The translations under genes and the position numbers were made by a program. From positions 1 through 60,445 of the forward strand of contig JAOKTT010000007.1 in the NCBI GenBank assembly GCA_028336245.1: 60,445 nt of DNA, written 5' to 3'. Each line of letters starts with the position of its first letter. The first letter of the stretch is position 1. The notes below the pieces were generated by a model. It saw nothing but the letters and a program-made list of their open reading frames with translations, was not told the DNA's origin and searched no databases. This document shows positions 37,707-47,812 of the stretch, one piece after another. The stretch is from Polaribacter sp. (GTDB lineage Bacteria > Bacteroidota > Bacteroidia > Flavobacteriales > Flavobacteriaceae).

Positions 37707-40700
37707 ATGGCTTCAAACAAAAAATACTGGAAAAGTGTTGAAGAACTTAAAGGAAGTTCTGTTGTTGAAACGCTTACTAAAAATGAATTTGTATCGGATA
37801 TTCCTACAGAGGATTTTTTAGGAGATAAAGAAACATTGGAGAGCTCTTCTACCACACGTAGAGATTTCTTAAAGTATGTTGGCTTTACAACTGCAGCAGC
37901 TTCACTAGCAGCCTGCGAAGGGCCGGTTGTGAAATCGATTCCTTATGTGGTAAAACCGAATGATATTATGCCGGGAGTAGCTGACTGGTATGCTACCTCT
38001 ATTGCAGATGGTTTTGACTTTGCGAATGTTTTAATCAAAACACGTGAAGGCAGGCCCATTCAAATAATGCCAAATAAAGAAGCGAATGGGACCACTAGTG
38101 CGAGAGTGCAAGCAGCCGTTCTTTCTTTATATGATGAGCAATTGCGTTTAAAAGAACCTACTAAAAATGGTGAAGCGATTTCTTGGTCAGATGCAGACAA
38201 AGAGATTGTACAAAAATTAAATAGCTTTAAAGAATCAAATACACAAGTTGTTTTACTAACAGGAACAATGGCAAGTCCATCAACAGATAAAATTGTTGGT
38301 GATTTTATAATTACTTACCCAAACGTAAAACACGTTATTTATGACGCTGTTTCTGAAGATGCTGCAGCAGATGCTTTTGAAGCAGTCTATGGGAAAAGAG
38401 CATTGCCTAATTACAAATTAGAAAATGCCGAAACGATTCTCTCTTTTGGAGCAGATTTTTTAGGGGATTTTCACGGAGGTTTTGAGAAAGCATATGTAGC
38501 GGGTAGGAAACCAGAAACTGGAAAGATGTCTTACCATGTTCAGGTAGAAAGTAACATGTCTCTTACAGGAGCAAACGCAGATAAAAGAGTGGTTGCAAAA
38601 CCTTCGGATGTTGTTTTTGCTTTGTTGAATTTGTATAATGAAATATCAGGAAATTCGGTTGCTTCAAATAAGACGCCGATTGATGCTGAAATTAAGAAGT
38701 TGTCGAAAGCGCTTAAAAAAGCGGGTTCGAAAGGAGTTGTCATCACAGGGCTGAATGATAAAAATGCTCAGTTAATTTCATTAGAAATCAATAAGATTTT
38801 AGGGAGTGAAATTTTAGATACAAACAACTCTTTGAACATACGTCAAGGAAGTTTTGAGAAAGTTCAAAAGGTAGTTTCGGATATGAAGGCTGGAAAAGTA
38901 GGAGGTGTACTGACCTTAAATATTGATCCTTCTTATACCTTGCCAAATGCTTCCGAATTTACAGAGGCCTTATCTGAAGTAGCTTTAAAAGTAGCCTTGT
39001 CTGTCGAAAACAATCAAACTGTGAATGCAATGGAATATGCATTGCCAATGGCTCACTTTTTAGAATCTTGGGGAGATACTCAATTTACCGAAGGTAGTTT
39101 TGGCCTGGTGCAACCAACGATACAACCGCTGTTCAAAACACTTCAAGTACAAGATGTTTTACTAAAGTGGTCTGGCAGTACTGTAGAATATTACGATTAT
39201 TTGAAGTCCTTTTGGACAGCAAACGTTCTAGAGGGTTCTTCTTGGAACAAAGCTTTGCACAATGGTTTTTATAACAAAAGCATCAGCGCGTCTGGTGAAG
39301 TAAAGAATATAAATAGTTCTATTTCATCGGTTGCAAGTTTGTTAAAGAAAAGCACTACAAGTTCAGCAATGGAGTTGAACCTGTATACGAAGACTGGTTT
39401 AGGAGACGGGAAGCAGGCCAACAATCCTTGGTTGCAAGAATTTCCAGATCCAATTACGAGAACCTCTTGGGATAACTATTTGACTATGTCTATGGCAGAT
39501 GCCAGAGAATTAGGTTTTTCAAATCCTGTAAAGGACAATGGAGCAATTAACGGGGATTACGCGAAAGTATCTGTTAATGGTGCATCTGTAGTCGTTCCTG
39601 TGATGATTCAACCAGGGCAGGCAAAAGGATCTGTAGGGTTATCATTAGGTTTCGGAAAAACGTTTGGTTTAAAAGATGAAATGAAAGTGGGTGTAAATGC
39701 CTATCCTTTATATACAGGTGGTCAAAACATCCAATACAATGTTGCCATAGATAAAGTATCAGGAACGCATAAGTTTGCTTGTACGCAAGTACAAAAAACA
39801 ATCGCAGGGCGTCATGATATTCTAAAGGTAGCTTCCTTAAAGGAGTACAATACGGTTGCTCCAAAAGACCACCATAATGGTTGGAACAAGCCGGCGTATG
39901 TTTCTTATGATCACAAAGAGGTAGAGGCGAAGACCATCGATTTATGGGATGAACACAATAGGGATATGGGGCACCACTTCAATTTATCTATTGATTTAAC
40001 ATCCTGTACAGGTTGTGGTGCATGTATTGTTGCCTGTCATGCTGAAAATAACGTACCTGTTGTAGGGAAAGATGAAGTAAGAGTCGGTAGAGATATGCAC
40101 TGGTTGCGTATTGATCGATACTATTCTTCGGAAGTAGAAACAAGAGAAGATGCAAAGGAGTTAGGATTAAGTACTGCAGCTACCTATAAAGCATTAGAGA
40201 CAGAAGCAGAGAATCCTGAAGTTACTTTTCAACCAATGATGTGTCAGCACTGTAATCACGCTCCATGTGAGACTGTTTGTCCGGTTGCTGCAACAACGCA
40301 TGGACGTCAAGGTCAGAATCAAATGACGTATAACAGATGTGTGGGTACAAGATATTGTGCAAATAACTGTCCGTATAGAGTTCGTAGATTTAACTGGTTT
40401 AAGTATGCGAATAATAATGAGTTTGATTTTAACATGAACAATGAATACGGTAAAATGGTATTAAATCCAGATGTTGTAGTTCGTGCAAGAGGTGTTATGG
40501 AAAAATGTTCGATGTGTATCCAAATGACACAAGCTACTATTTTAACAGCAAAAAAAGAAGGAAGACCTGTAAATACAGGTGAGTTTGAAACTGCTTGTTC
40601 TTCTGCTTGTACTACAGGAGCTATGGCTTTTGGAGATGTAAACAATAAAGAAGACGAAGTAACTGCACTAGCGGAAGATAAACGAGCATATCATGTGTTA

Positions 40701-40766
40701 GACTACCTTCAAACGAAGCCAAATGTAGTATATCAAGTAAAAGTTGTAAATACAAACGAAGCGTAA
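37707..40766 (+). CDS. actB: Alternative complex III subunit B, iron-sulfur/molybdopterin-like protein
   Basis: 1019 residues. An N-terminal cytoplasmic stretch is followed by a Tat motif TTRRDFLKYVGF at about 49-60 with a Cys soon after (SLAAC), as known for this family. The large middle part resembles the molybdopterin oxidoreductase fold, which in ACIII carries no cofactor. The C-terminal part has ferredoxin clusters: CTGCGACIVACH (about 767), CQHCNHAPCETVCP (about 845), CVGTRYCANNCPY and CSMCI with CSSACTTGA. This gives four cluster sites. Spacing to actC is 22 bases. Confidence 0.93.
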   Translation: MASNKKYWKSVEELKGSSVVETLTKNEFVSDIPTEDFLGDKETLESSSTTRRDFLKYVGFTTAAASLAACEGPVVKSIPYVVKPNDIMPGVADWYATSIADGFDFANVLIKTREGRPIQIMPNKEANGTTSARVQAAVLSLYDEQLRLKEPTKNGEAISWSDADKEIVQKLNSFKESNTQVVLLTGTMASPSTDKIVGDFIITYPNVKHVIYDAVSEDAAADAFEAVYGKRALPNYKLENAETILSFGADFLGDFHGGFEKAYVAGRKPETGKMSYHVQVESNMSLTGANADKRVVAKPSDVVFALLNLYNEISGNSVASNKTPIDAEIKKLSKALKKAGSKGVVITGLNDKNAQLISLEINKILGSEILDTNNSLNIRQGSFEKVQKVVSDMKAGKVGGVLTLNIDPSYTLPNASEFTEALSEVALKVALSVENNQTVNAMEYALPMAHFLESWGDTQFTEGSFGLVQPTIQPLFKTLQVQDVLLKWSGSTVEYYDYLKSFWTANVLEGSSWNKALHNGFYNKSISASGEVKNINSSISSVASLLKKSTTSSAMELNLYTKTGLGDGKQANNPWLQEFPDPITRTSWDNYLTMSMADARELGFSNPVKDNGAINGDYAKVSVNGASVVVPVMIQPGQAKGSVGLSLGFGKTFGLKDEMKVGVNAYPLYTGGQNIQYNVAIDKVSGTHKFACTQVQKTIAGRHDILKVASLKEYNTVAPKDHHNGWNKPAYVSYDHKEVEAKTIDLWDEHNRDMGHHFNLSIDLTSCTGCGACIVACHAENNVPVVGKDEVRVGRDMHWLRIDRYYSSEVETREDAKELGLSTAATYKALETEAENPEVTFQPMMCQHCNHAPCETVCPVAATTHGRQGQNQMTYNRCVGTRYCANNCPYRVRRFNWFKYANNNEFDFNMNNEYGKMVLNPDVVVRARGVMEKCSMCIQMTQATILTAKKEGRPVNTGEFETACSSACTTGAMAFGDVNNKEDEVTALAEDKRAYHVLDYLQTKPNVVYQVKVVNTNEA

Positions 40767-40788
40767 TTTAAATTTAAGATATAAAAAC

Positions 40789-42252
40789 ATGTCTCATTAC
40801 GAAGCATCCATTAGAGAACCTTTAGTATTAGGTGATAAAACTTATCATGATATTACTGAAGATATTGCAAAACCCATAGAAGGTGCTGCAAATAAGAATT
40901 GGTACATTGCATTTTATATTTCTTTAGCAGCGATGCTTTGGGGTTTTGGGTGTATATTTTATACTGTAGGAACGGGTATTGGAGTTTGGGGATTGAACAA
41001 GAACATCGGATGGGCTTGGGACATTACTAACTTTGTATGGTGGGTAGGTATTGGTCACGCAGGTACATTGATATCCGCGGTACTTTTATTATTTCGTCAA
41101 AAATGGAGAATGGCAATTAACCGTTCTGCAGAAGCAATGACAATTTTTGCTGTTTTTCAAGCAGGATTATTTCCAATTATCCACATGGGACGGCCATGGA
41201 ATGCTTATTGGGTGTTGCCACTTCCAAATCAATTTGGATCATTGTGGGTGAATTTCAACTCTCCTTTACTATGGGATGTTTTTGCAATTTCAACGTATTT
41301 ATCAGTATCATTAGTTTTCTGGTGGACCGGTTTATTACCTGATTTTGCAATGATTAGAGACAGAGCAGTAAAGCCTTTTCAAAAGAAAATATATGCGTTA
41401 CTATCTTTTGGTTGGTCGGGTAGAGCAAAAGATTGGCAACGTTTTGAAGAAGTATCTTTAGTACTTGCAGGTTTAGCAACACCATTAGTACTTTCTGTGC
41501 ATACAATTGTATCTATGGATTTTGCGACTTCTATCAACCCAGGATGGCACTCTACAATATTTCCTCCTTACTTTGTGGCAGGAGCAATTTTCTCAGGATT
41601 TGCAATGGTACAAACCTTGCTAGGAATTATGAGAAAGGTTACAAACCTTGAAGATTACATTACCCGGATGCATATTGAGTATATGAACATGGTAATTATT
41701 CTTACAGGTGGTATTGTAGCTGTAGCGTATGCAACAGAATTTTTTATTGCTTGGTATACAGGTTCACCATATGAAAACTATACGTATTTATCCGTGGGTG
41801 CTGCAACAGGACCTTATTGGTGGGCATTTTGGTCACTAATTACCTTTAACATTGTGATTCCACAATTACTTTGGATTAAAAAATTTAGAAGAAGTTTTAT
41901 GATCACTTTTATCATTTCCATTGCCATTAACATTGGAATGTGGTTCGAGCGTTTTGATATTATTGCAATTGTGTTAAGTAAAGGACATTTACCATCTACA
42001 TGGTGGCGTTTTGAACCCACGTTTGTAGATGTAGGGATCTTTATTGGTACCATCGGTTTCTTCTTTGTGTTGTTCCTATTATATGCAAGAACTTTTCCTG
42101 TCATCGCGCAAGCTGAGGTAAAAACAATATTAAAATCTTCAGGAGAATTTTACAAGAAGAGAAGAGAACAAGGAATCCCTACGAAGCCAGAAATTATCGT
42201 AACTGATATTTCGGCAATCACCGGTCGTTCTGATAACAATTTAAACGGATAA
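40789..42252 (+). CDS. actC: Alternative complex III subunit C, NrfD-like quinol-binding membrane protein
   Basis: 487 residues with about ten membrane segments of the NrfD/PsrC type, including FVWWVGIGHAGTLISAVLLL and FPIIHMGRPWNAYW, which match the quinol-site region. It is the main quinone-binding subunit of ACIII. The C-terminal cytoplasmic tail (FYKKRREQGIPTKP) is charged. actD starts two bases after its stop. Confidence 0.93.
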   Translation: MSHYEASIREPLVLGDKTYHDITEDIAKPIEGAANKNWYIAFYISLAAMLWGFGCIFYTVGTGIGVWGLNKNIGWAWDITNFVWWVGIGHAGTLISAVLLLFRQKWRMAINRSAEAMTIFAVFQAGLFPIIHMGRPWNAYWVLPLPNQFGSLWVNFNSPLLWDVFAISTYLSVSLVFWWTGLLPDFAMIRDRAVKPFQKKIYALLSFGWSGRAKDWQRFEEVSLVLAGLATPLVLSVHTIVSMDFATSINPGWHSTIFPPYFVAGAIFSGFAMVQTLLGIMRKVTNLEDYITRMHIEYMNMVIILTGGIVAVAYATEFFIAWYTGSPYENYTYLSVGAATGPYWWAFWSLITFNIVIPQLLWIKKFRRSFMITFIISIAINIGMWFERFDIIAIVLSKGHLPSTWWRFEPTFVDVGIFIGTIGFFFVLFLLYARTFPVIAQAEVKTILKSSGEFYKKRREQGIPTKPEIIVTDISAITGRSDNNLNG

Positions 42253-42254
42253 TT

Positions 42255-42782
42255 ATGGAAACATCAAAAGTTATTCACGCATTTTATACGGATGATGAAG
42301 TGTTGTTAGATGCTGTAAAAGCTGTAAAAGCAGAGCATCATCATATTGAAGAGGTGTTTTGTCCTTTTCCCGTCCATGGTCTAGACAAGGCAATGGGTTT
42401 AGCACCAACTAGAATTGCTATTACAGCATTCTTTTATGGAGTAACAGGTTTGGCATTCGCTATCTGGATGACAAATTATATTATGATTGAAGATTGGCCG
42501 ATGGACATCGGTGGTAAACCAAGTTTTTCATGGATAGAAAACATGCCAGCCTTCGTACCCATTATGTTTGAGTTGACAGTGTTTTTTGCAGCCCATTTAA
42601 TGGTGATTACTTTTTATATGAGAAGTAGAATCTGGCCATTTAAAGATGCTGAAAACCCAGATCCAAGGACTACAGATGACCATTTTTTAATGGAAATTCC
42701 AGTTCATAATAATGAGGAAGCGTTGACTTCTTTGTTAGCAAAAACTGGGGCCGTAGAAATTAATATCGTAGATAAGCACTAA
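42255..42782 (+). CDS. actD: Alternative complex III subunit D
   Basis: 175 residues, DUF3341 type. It has an N-terminal soluble part (HHIEEVFCPFPVHGLDKAMGL) and two membrane segments (about 58-82 and 97-120). The length and order are those of ActD in Flavobacterium. It has no cofactor motif and acts as a structural part of the complex. Confidence 0.92.
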   Translation: METSKVIHAFYTDDEVLLDAVKAVKAEHHHIEEVFCPFPVHGLDKAMGLAPTRIAITAFFYGVTGLAFAIWMTNYIMIEDWPMDIGGKPSFSWIENMPAFVPIMFELTVFFAAHLMVITFYMRSRIWPFKDAENPDPRTTDDHFLMEIPVHNNEEALTSLLAKTGAVEINIVDKH

Positions 42783-42792
42783 TATATAGATA

Positions 42793-43341
42793 ATGAAGAA
42801 TTTTAAATTAATTATCGGGTTAGTAGTTTTTACAAGCATGATTTCTTGTAACGACAATAAAACAAGACAAGCACAGTACATGCCAGAAATGTATGAATCT
42901 ATTCCTTATAAAGCGGACGGAGCAAAGGGCTTGGGTGGAAATCCAGTAAATAGTAAACCAGTTTTAAAAACGTTGACTAGGGGTGGAACACCTGCATATG
43001 ATATTGCAGATACTGCTGAGGGCTATGCGGAGGCAAAAATGAGTTTAAAATCACCTCTGGCTAAGAATGAAAAAAATCTTGACAATGGTAAGAAAATGTA
43101 CAGCATCTATTGTATTTCTTGTCACGGTAAAAAAGGAGATGGAAATGGATATTTGTCGACCTCAGAAAAGTTTCTAGGGATTCCAAACTATAAAGATAGA
43201 GATATTACAGAAGGTAGTGTATACCATATATTAATGCATGGAATTAATTTAATGGGTTCTCATTCCTCACAGTTGACATACAAGGAACGGTGGCAAATTA
43301 TTCAATACGTAGAAGTATTAAGAGCAGATTTGTTAAAATAA
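42793..43341 (+). CDS. actE: Alternative complex III subunit E, mono-heme lipoprotein cytochrome c
   Basis: 182 residues. A lipoprotein signal peptide ends at VFTSMISC (Cys at about 19), so it is probably a lipid-anchored periplasmic protein. One heme site, CISCHGKKGDGNGY at about 112, and a Met ligand candidate in LMHGINLMGSH. It can pass electrons from ActA to cytochrome oxidase. Starts 10 bases after actD. Confidence 0.93.
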   Translation: MKNFKLIIGLVVFTSMISCNDNKTRQAQYMPEMYESIPYKADGAKGLGGNPVNSKPVLKTLTRGGTPAYDIADTAEGYAEAKMSLKSPLAKNEKNLDNGKKMYSIYCISCHGKKGDGNGYLSTSEKFLGIPNYKDRDITEGSVYHILMHGINLMGSHSSQLTYKERWQIIQYVEVLRADLLK

Positions 43342-43368
43342 AGCACAATAAGAAAGAATACGAAAGAT

Positions 43369-44859
43369 ATGTATCAATTCTCAGGTAAATTAAAAACATT
43401 TTCAGTAGCACTAATCATTATTGGTCTAGTAGGAACTATCTTCAGTTTTTATAATGGTTCTCAAAAGACCATAGAAGATGCAAAGCATGTAATAACAGCC
43501 TCGCACGCCACAGGTCACGGAGCTGGGCATGAAGATGCAATGCTTCATTCGGAAGAAAAGTCAAAAATTGAGCATTCTAATAATACAAATGAACATGGCG
43601 ATGAAACGGCGCATGCTGAGGAAATTATTTCTGACAGTCATGCCCCAAAAGTAGCGGAGGAGGGAGCAGTAGATGCACACAGTGCTACTGATGTTCAAGA
43701 GCACGAAGCACATGTGCTACACCAATTGCAGAACAGACCGTGGTCCGCATTTTATGTAGCTTTATTTTTCTCATTAGGAATCACATTATTGGTTTTAGCC
43801 TTTTATGCAATACAACGTGTTGCGCAGGTTGGTTGGTCTATTGTTATTTTACGAGTAATGGAGGCCATCACAGCAAATTTGTTACCGGTATCAATCATTA
43901 TGATTGTAGTACTTGTGGCTTCTGTGTTGCATATGAATCATCTATTTCCATGGATGGCAGAAGGAACAGTAGATCCCACAAGTGATAATTACGACGCTAT
44001 TGTAGATGGAAAATCTTGGTGGATGAATTCTACGGGTTTTATATTGCGAAGTGTTTTTTACTTAATTGCTTGGAATGCATATCGATTCTTTATTAGAAAA
44101 GGTTCTATTAAAGAAGACACGGCTGATGATGGAAATAAGACCTACAAGAAAAATTTTAATGGATCTGTAATTTTCTTATTTATTTTTATGATTACAGAAT
44201 CTATGATGTCTTGGGATTGGATCATGGGTTTAGACCCACACTGGTTTTCAACATTGTTTGGATGGTATGTATTGGCTACTTTGTTAGTAAGTGCATTAAC
44301 GGTGATCGCATTTTTTACGATTTATCTGCGTTCACAAGGTGCGATACCTGGAATAAATGACAGCCATATTCACGATTTAGCGAAGTTTATGTTTGGTTTT
44401 TCAGTATTCTGGACCTACTTATGGTTTTCACAGTTCATGCTAATTTGGTATGCAGATATTCCTGAAGAAACTACCTATTTCGTCGCAAGATTTACAGAAT
44501 ATAAGTTGCCGTTTTTAGGAATGGTGGTGATGAACTTTGTTTTTCCAATATTACTTTTATTGAATAGTGATTATAAAAGTAAGCCTTGGTTTGTAGTAAT
44601 CGGAGGAGTGGTAATATTAGCAGGACACTACATAGATGTTTTTATAATGGTAATGCCCTCAACGGTAGGTGCACAGTGGTTCTTTGGAATTCCAGAGATA
44701 AGCGCTTTGTGTTTTTTCATTGGGTTACTAATTTATACAACGTTGAATGCGTTTTCAAAAGCCAATGCTATTCCAAAAGGAAATCCTTTCTTAGAAGAAA
44801 GTGAACATTTCCATTATTATAATATTGAACATACAGGAGAAGGATCAGCGAATCATTAA
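43369..44859 (+). CDS. actF: Alternative complex III subunit F
   Basis: 496 residues. One membrane segment at about 11-28, followed by a His/Glu/Ala-rich stretch (about 45-115) that looks disordered and could bind metals, then nine to ten more membrane segments of the NrfD-like fold such as SWDWIMGLDPHWFSTLFGWYV. The second membrane subunit paired with ActC. The His-rich insert is longer than a simple linker. The gene lies between actE and coxB. Confidence 0.9.
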   Translation: MYQFSGKLKTFSVALIIIGLVGTIFSFYNGSQKTIEDAKHVITASHATGHGAGHEDAMLHSEEKSKIEHSNNTNEHGDETAHAEEIISDSHAPKVAEEGAVDAHSATDVQEHEAHVLHQLQNRPWSAFYVALFFSLGITLLVLAFYAIQRVAQVGWSIVILRVMEAITANLLPVSIIMIVVLVASVLHMNHLFPWMAEGTVDPTSDNYDAIVDGKSWWMNSTGFILRSVFYLIAWNAYRFFIRKGSIKEDTADDGNKTYKKNFNGSVIFLFIFMITESMMSWDWIMGLDPHWFSTLFGWYVLATLLVSALTVIAFFTIYLRSQGAIPGINDSHIHDLAKFMFGFSVFWTYLWFSQFMLIWYADIPEETTYFVARFTEYKLPFLGMVVMNFVFPILLLLNSDYKSKPWFVVIGGVVILAGHYIDVFIMVMPSTVGAQWFFGIPEISALCFFIGLLIYTTLNAFSKANAIPKGNPFLEESEHFHYYNIEHTGEGSANH

Positions 44860-44893
44860 TAAATAGTTGAATTAAAATTAAGAAAAGATAAAT

Positions 44894-45901
44894 ATGCTAG
44901 CTCTATTTTATATTTTTATAGGTGTTGCAATCGGTGTAAGTTTTTGGCAAATTACTAGAATCATGGATTTTAGAGGTTCTATCGCCAACGATAAGGATAA
45001 CGATGCTCAAGGTAAATATGCCATTGGTTTTATGGCTTTCTTATATGCAATGATGATTTATTGCTTAATATTCATGAACGTGATTATGTTGCCTGAGTCG
45101 GCATCCATAGAGGGTGAACATGACGATAATTTATTTAATATTACCTTCTGGTTAATTGGTATTGTGCAGTTTGGAATGCAGTTTCTAATTTTTTACTTTA
45201 CTTTTAAATACAGGGGTAACAAGAATAATAAAGCGAAGTTTTATGCTGATAGTCACAAATTAGAGTTTATTTGGACTGTAACTCCATCAATCGTTTTGGT
45301 TGGTTTGGTAAGTTATGGTTTGTGGCAATGGAACAGCGTGATGGATTTATCTGATTTAGAGGATCCTATTGTAATCGAAGTATATTCGCAGCAGTTTAAT
45401 TGGAAGGCACGATATGCAGGAGCAGATAATACCTTAGGCTTTGGAAACGTAAACTTTATAAAGGGCATGAATACGATGGGTGTCGACATGTCTGATGTAA
45501 ATGCTGCAGATGACAAACAGGTAACCGAGTTGTACTTACCAAAAGGAAGAAAAATACATTTTAAATTTCGTTCTCAGGATGTATTGCATTCTGCATATAT
45601 GCCGCATTTTAGAGCACAAATGAATTGTGTTCCAGGAATGGTCACACAATTTGGATTTACGCCAAAGTTTACTACGGAGGAGATGAGAAATCAGTCGGAG
45701 GTAATTGAGAAATCTATAGGGATTAACAAGATAAGAAGAGCGAAGGGAGAGGATCCTTATATTTTTAATTATTTATTGTTATGTAACAAGATTTGTGGGG
45801 CTTCTCACTACAACATGCAATTTAAAATTACTGTGGTAGAACAAGATGAATATGACGAGTGGATAGCAGCGCAACCTACATTAGCAGAAGTTATCAAATA
45901 A
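44894..45901 (+). CDS. coxB: Cytochrome c oxidase subunit II
   Basis: 335 residues. Three hydrophobic segments (about 2-20, 45-65, 82-107) then the soluble cupredoxin domain. The CuA site is complete: His in QDVLHSAYMPH, CNKICGASHYNM with the two Cys, His and Met. No C-terminal heme domain, so it is an aa3-type rather than a caa3-type subunit. Directly follows actF, which supports a supercomplex of ACIII and oxidase as known in Flavobacterium. Confidence 0.95.
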   Translation: MLALFYIFIGVAIGVSFWQITRIMDFRGSIANDKDNDAQGKYAIGFMAFLYAMMIYCLIFMNVIMLPESASIEGEHDDNLFNITFWLIGIVQFGMQFLIFYFTFKYRGNKNNKAKFYADSHKLEFIWTVTPSIVLVGLVSYGLWQWNSVMDLSDLEDPIVIEVYSQQFNWKARYAGADNTLGFGNVNFIKGMNTMGVDMSDVNAADDKQVTELYLPKGRKIHFKFRSQDVLHSAYMPHFRAQMNCVPGMVTQFGFTPKFTTEEMRNQSEVIEKSIGINKIRRAKGEDPYIFNYLLLCNKICGASHYNMQFKITVVEQDEYDEWIAAQPTLAEVIK

Positions 45902-45933
45902 TTTATAAAAAAACTACAAATACATAAGATATT

Positions 45934-47715
45934 ATGTCAGAGCACCATCATAAAGAAACATTTGTAACGAAATACTTATTCAATCAAGACCATAAAATGG
46001 TTTCTAAGCAGTTCTTAATAACAGGAATGTTTATGGGGATTATTGCCGTTTTGATGTCCATGTTATTTCGCCTACAACTTGCATGGCCAGAAACTTCATT
46101 TTCGTTAGTGGAAGCCTTTTTAGGTTCCCACCAGACGGATGGAATTATGGATCCAGATATTTATTTAGCATTGGTTACCATACACGGAACCATAATGATT
46201 TTCTTTGTACTTACAGCGGGTTTAAGTGGTACCTTTTCTAACTTATTGATTCCTTTGCAAATTGGTGCAAGAGACATGGCCTCTGGGTTTTTAAACATGA
46301 TTTCTTATTGGTTGTTCTTCTTATCAAGTGTCGTTATGATTATTTCATTGTTTGTTGAGGCTGGGCCTGCAGCAGCAGGATGGACTATTTATCCTCCCTT
46401 AAGTGCATTGCCACAGGCAATTCCAGGTTCTGGGACAGGAATGACATTATGGTTGGTCTCTATGGCAATTTTTGTAATGTCATCTCTTATTGGAGCATTA
46501 AACTACATTGTTACGGTCTTAAACCTACGAACAAAAGGAATGAAGATGACAAGATTACCGTTAACTATTTGGGCGTTTTTCGTTACCGCAATTATTGGAG
46601 TAGTTTCTTTTCCGGTATTGTTATCAGCAGCATTGTTGTTAATATTTGATAGAAGTTTTGGAACTTCGTTTTATCTTTCAGATATTTTTATATCGGGAGA
46701 AGTTTTGCACTACCAAGGAGGTTCACCGGTTTTATTTGAACATTTATTTTGGTTTTTAGGGCATCCAGAAGTGTACATTGTATTGCTACCGGCATTAGGG
46801 ATTACTTCAGAAATTATATCAACAAATGCTAGAAAACCAATTTTTGGGTATCGAGCAATGATTGGTTCTATTTTGGCGATTGCATTTTTATCAACAGTTG
46901 TTTGGGGACACCATATGTTTATTACAGGAATGAATCCTTTCCTAGGTTCTGTGTTCACGTTTACAACCTTATTAATTGCAATACCTTCTGCAGTGAAGAC
47001 GTTTAATTACATCACCACGCTTTGGAAAGGGAACTTGCAATTAAACCCTGCAATGTTATTCTCAATTGGATTGGTATCTACTTTTGTAACGGGAGGTTTA
47101 ACGGGTTTAGTTCTTGGTGACTCTGCTTTAGATATTAATATTCACGATACGTATTTTGTAGTTGCGCATTTCCACTTGGTAATGGGAGTTTCGGCTATAT
47201 TTGGTATGTATGCTGGTATTTATCATTGGTTTCCAAAGATGTACGGCAGAATGATGAATAAAACCTTGGGTTACTGGCATTTTTGGATTACGATTATATG
47301 TGCTTATGGAGTTTTTTGGCCGATGCATTTTATTGGCTTAGCAGGTTTGCCAAGAAGATACTATACGAATACAAATTTTCCTATGTTTGATGATTTAGCA
47401 GATATTAATGTAATTATTACTTTATTTGCTTTAGTAGGAGGAGCTGCTCAGCTATTCTTTTTAGCAAATTTCTTCATCTCAATGTATAGAGGTGAAAAGG
47501 CAACACAAAACCCTTGGAGGTCTAACACTTTAGAGTGGACGACTCCCGTAGAGCATATGCATGGCAATTGGCCAGGACGCTTACCAGAAGTGCACAGATG
47601 GCCTTATGATTATAGTAAGCGTTTAGATGCAAACGACGACGATAGTGCTTTTTTGCATGGCGAAGACTTTGTTTTACAAACAACACCGATGCTAGAGGGA
47701 GAAATACCATCTTAG
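45934..47715 (+). CDS. coxA: Cytochrome c oxidase subunit I
   Basis: 593 residues, twelve-helix heme-copper oxidase core. The low-spin heme His is in TIHGTIMIFF, CuB ligands in HPEVYIV (with the Tyr crosslink in the H-x3-Y form) and GHHMF, and heme-binding HFHLVMG. The K-channel His-Tyr link marks it as a type A oxidase. Subunit III is not in the window. It is the last gene of the act-cox operon, followed by a strong terminator. Confidence 0.97.
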   Translation: MSEHHHKETFVTKYLFNQDHKMVSKQFLITGMFMGIIAVLMSMLFRLQLAWPETSFSLVEAFLGSHQTDGIMDPDIYLALVTIHGTIMIFFVLTAGLSGTFSNLLIPLQIGARDMASGFLNMISYWLFFLSSVVMIISLFVEAGPAAAGWTIYPPLSALPQAIPGSGTGMTLWLVSMAIFVMSSLIGALNYIVTVLNLRTKGMKMTRLPLTIWAFFVTAIIGVVSFPVLLSAALLLIFDRSFGTSFYLSDIFISGEVLHYQGGSPVLFEHLFWFLGHPEVYIVLLPALGITSEIISTNARKPIFGYRAMIGSILAIAFLSTVVWGHHMFITGMNPFLGSVFTFTTLLIAIPSAVKTFNYITTLWKGNLQLNPAMLFSIGLVSTFVTGGLTGLVLGDSALDINIHDTYFVVAHFHLVMGVSAIFGMYAGIYHWFPKMYGRMMNKTLGYWHFWITIICAYGVFWPMHFIGLAGLPRRYYTNTNFPMFDDLADINVIITLFALVGGAAQLFFLANFFISMYRGEKATQNPWRSNTLEWTTPVEHMHGNWPGRLPEVHRWPYDYSKRLDANDDDSAFLHGEDFVLQTTPMLEGEIPS

Positions 47716-47729
47716 AAATAAAAAATACA

Positions 47730-47763
47730 GCAAAAAACCTTTCCAACTTGGAAAGGTTTTTTG
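47730..47763. terminator. Intrinsic terminator after coxA
   Basis: AAAAAACCTTTCCAA and TTGGAAAGGTTTTTT form a near-perfect stem with a one-to-three-base loop and T-runs in both directions. Confidence 0.9.
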
Positions 47764-47800
47764 CTTTTTAACAAGATTATTTATTCCTCTTTAATTCTAT

Positions 47801-47808
47801 TATCTTTG
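47801..47808 (+). promoter_or_regulatory. -7 promoter box (TATCTTTG) immediately before ruvB
   Basis: TATCTTTG matches TAnnTTTG and ends only 4 bases before the ruvB ATG at 47813, so transcription would start at or next to the start codon. No -33 element is evident. Confidence 0.5.
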
Positions 47809-47812
47809 TTGT

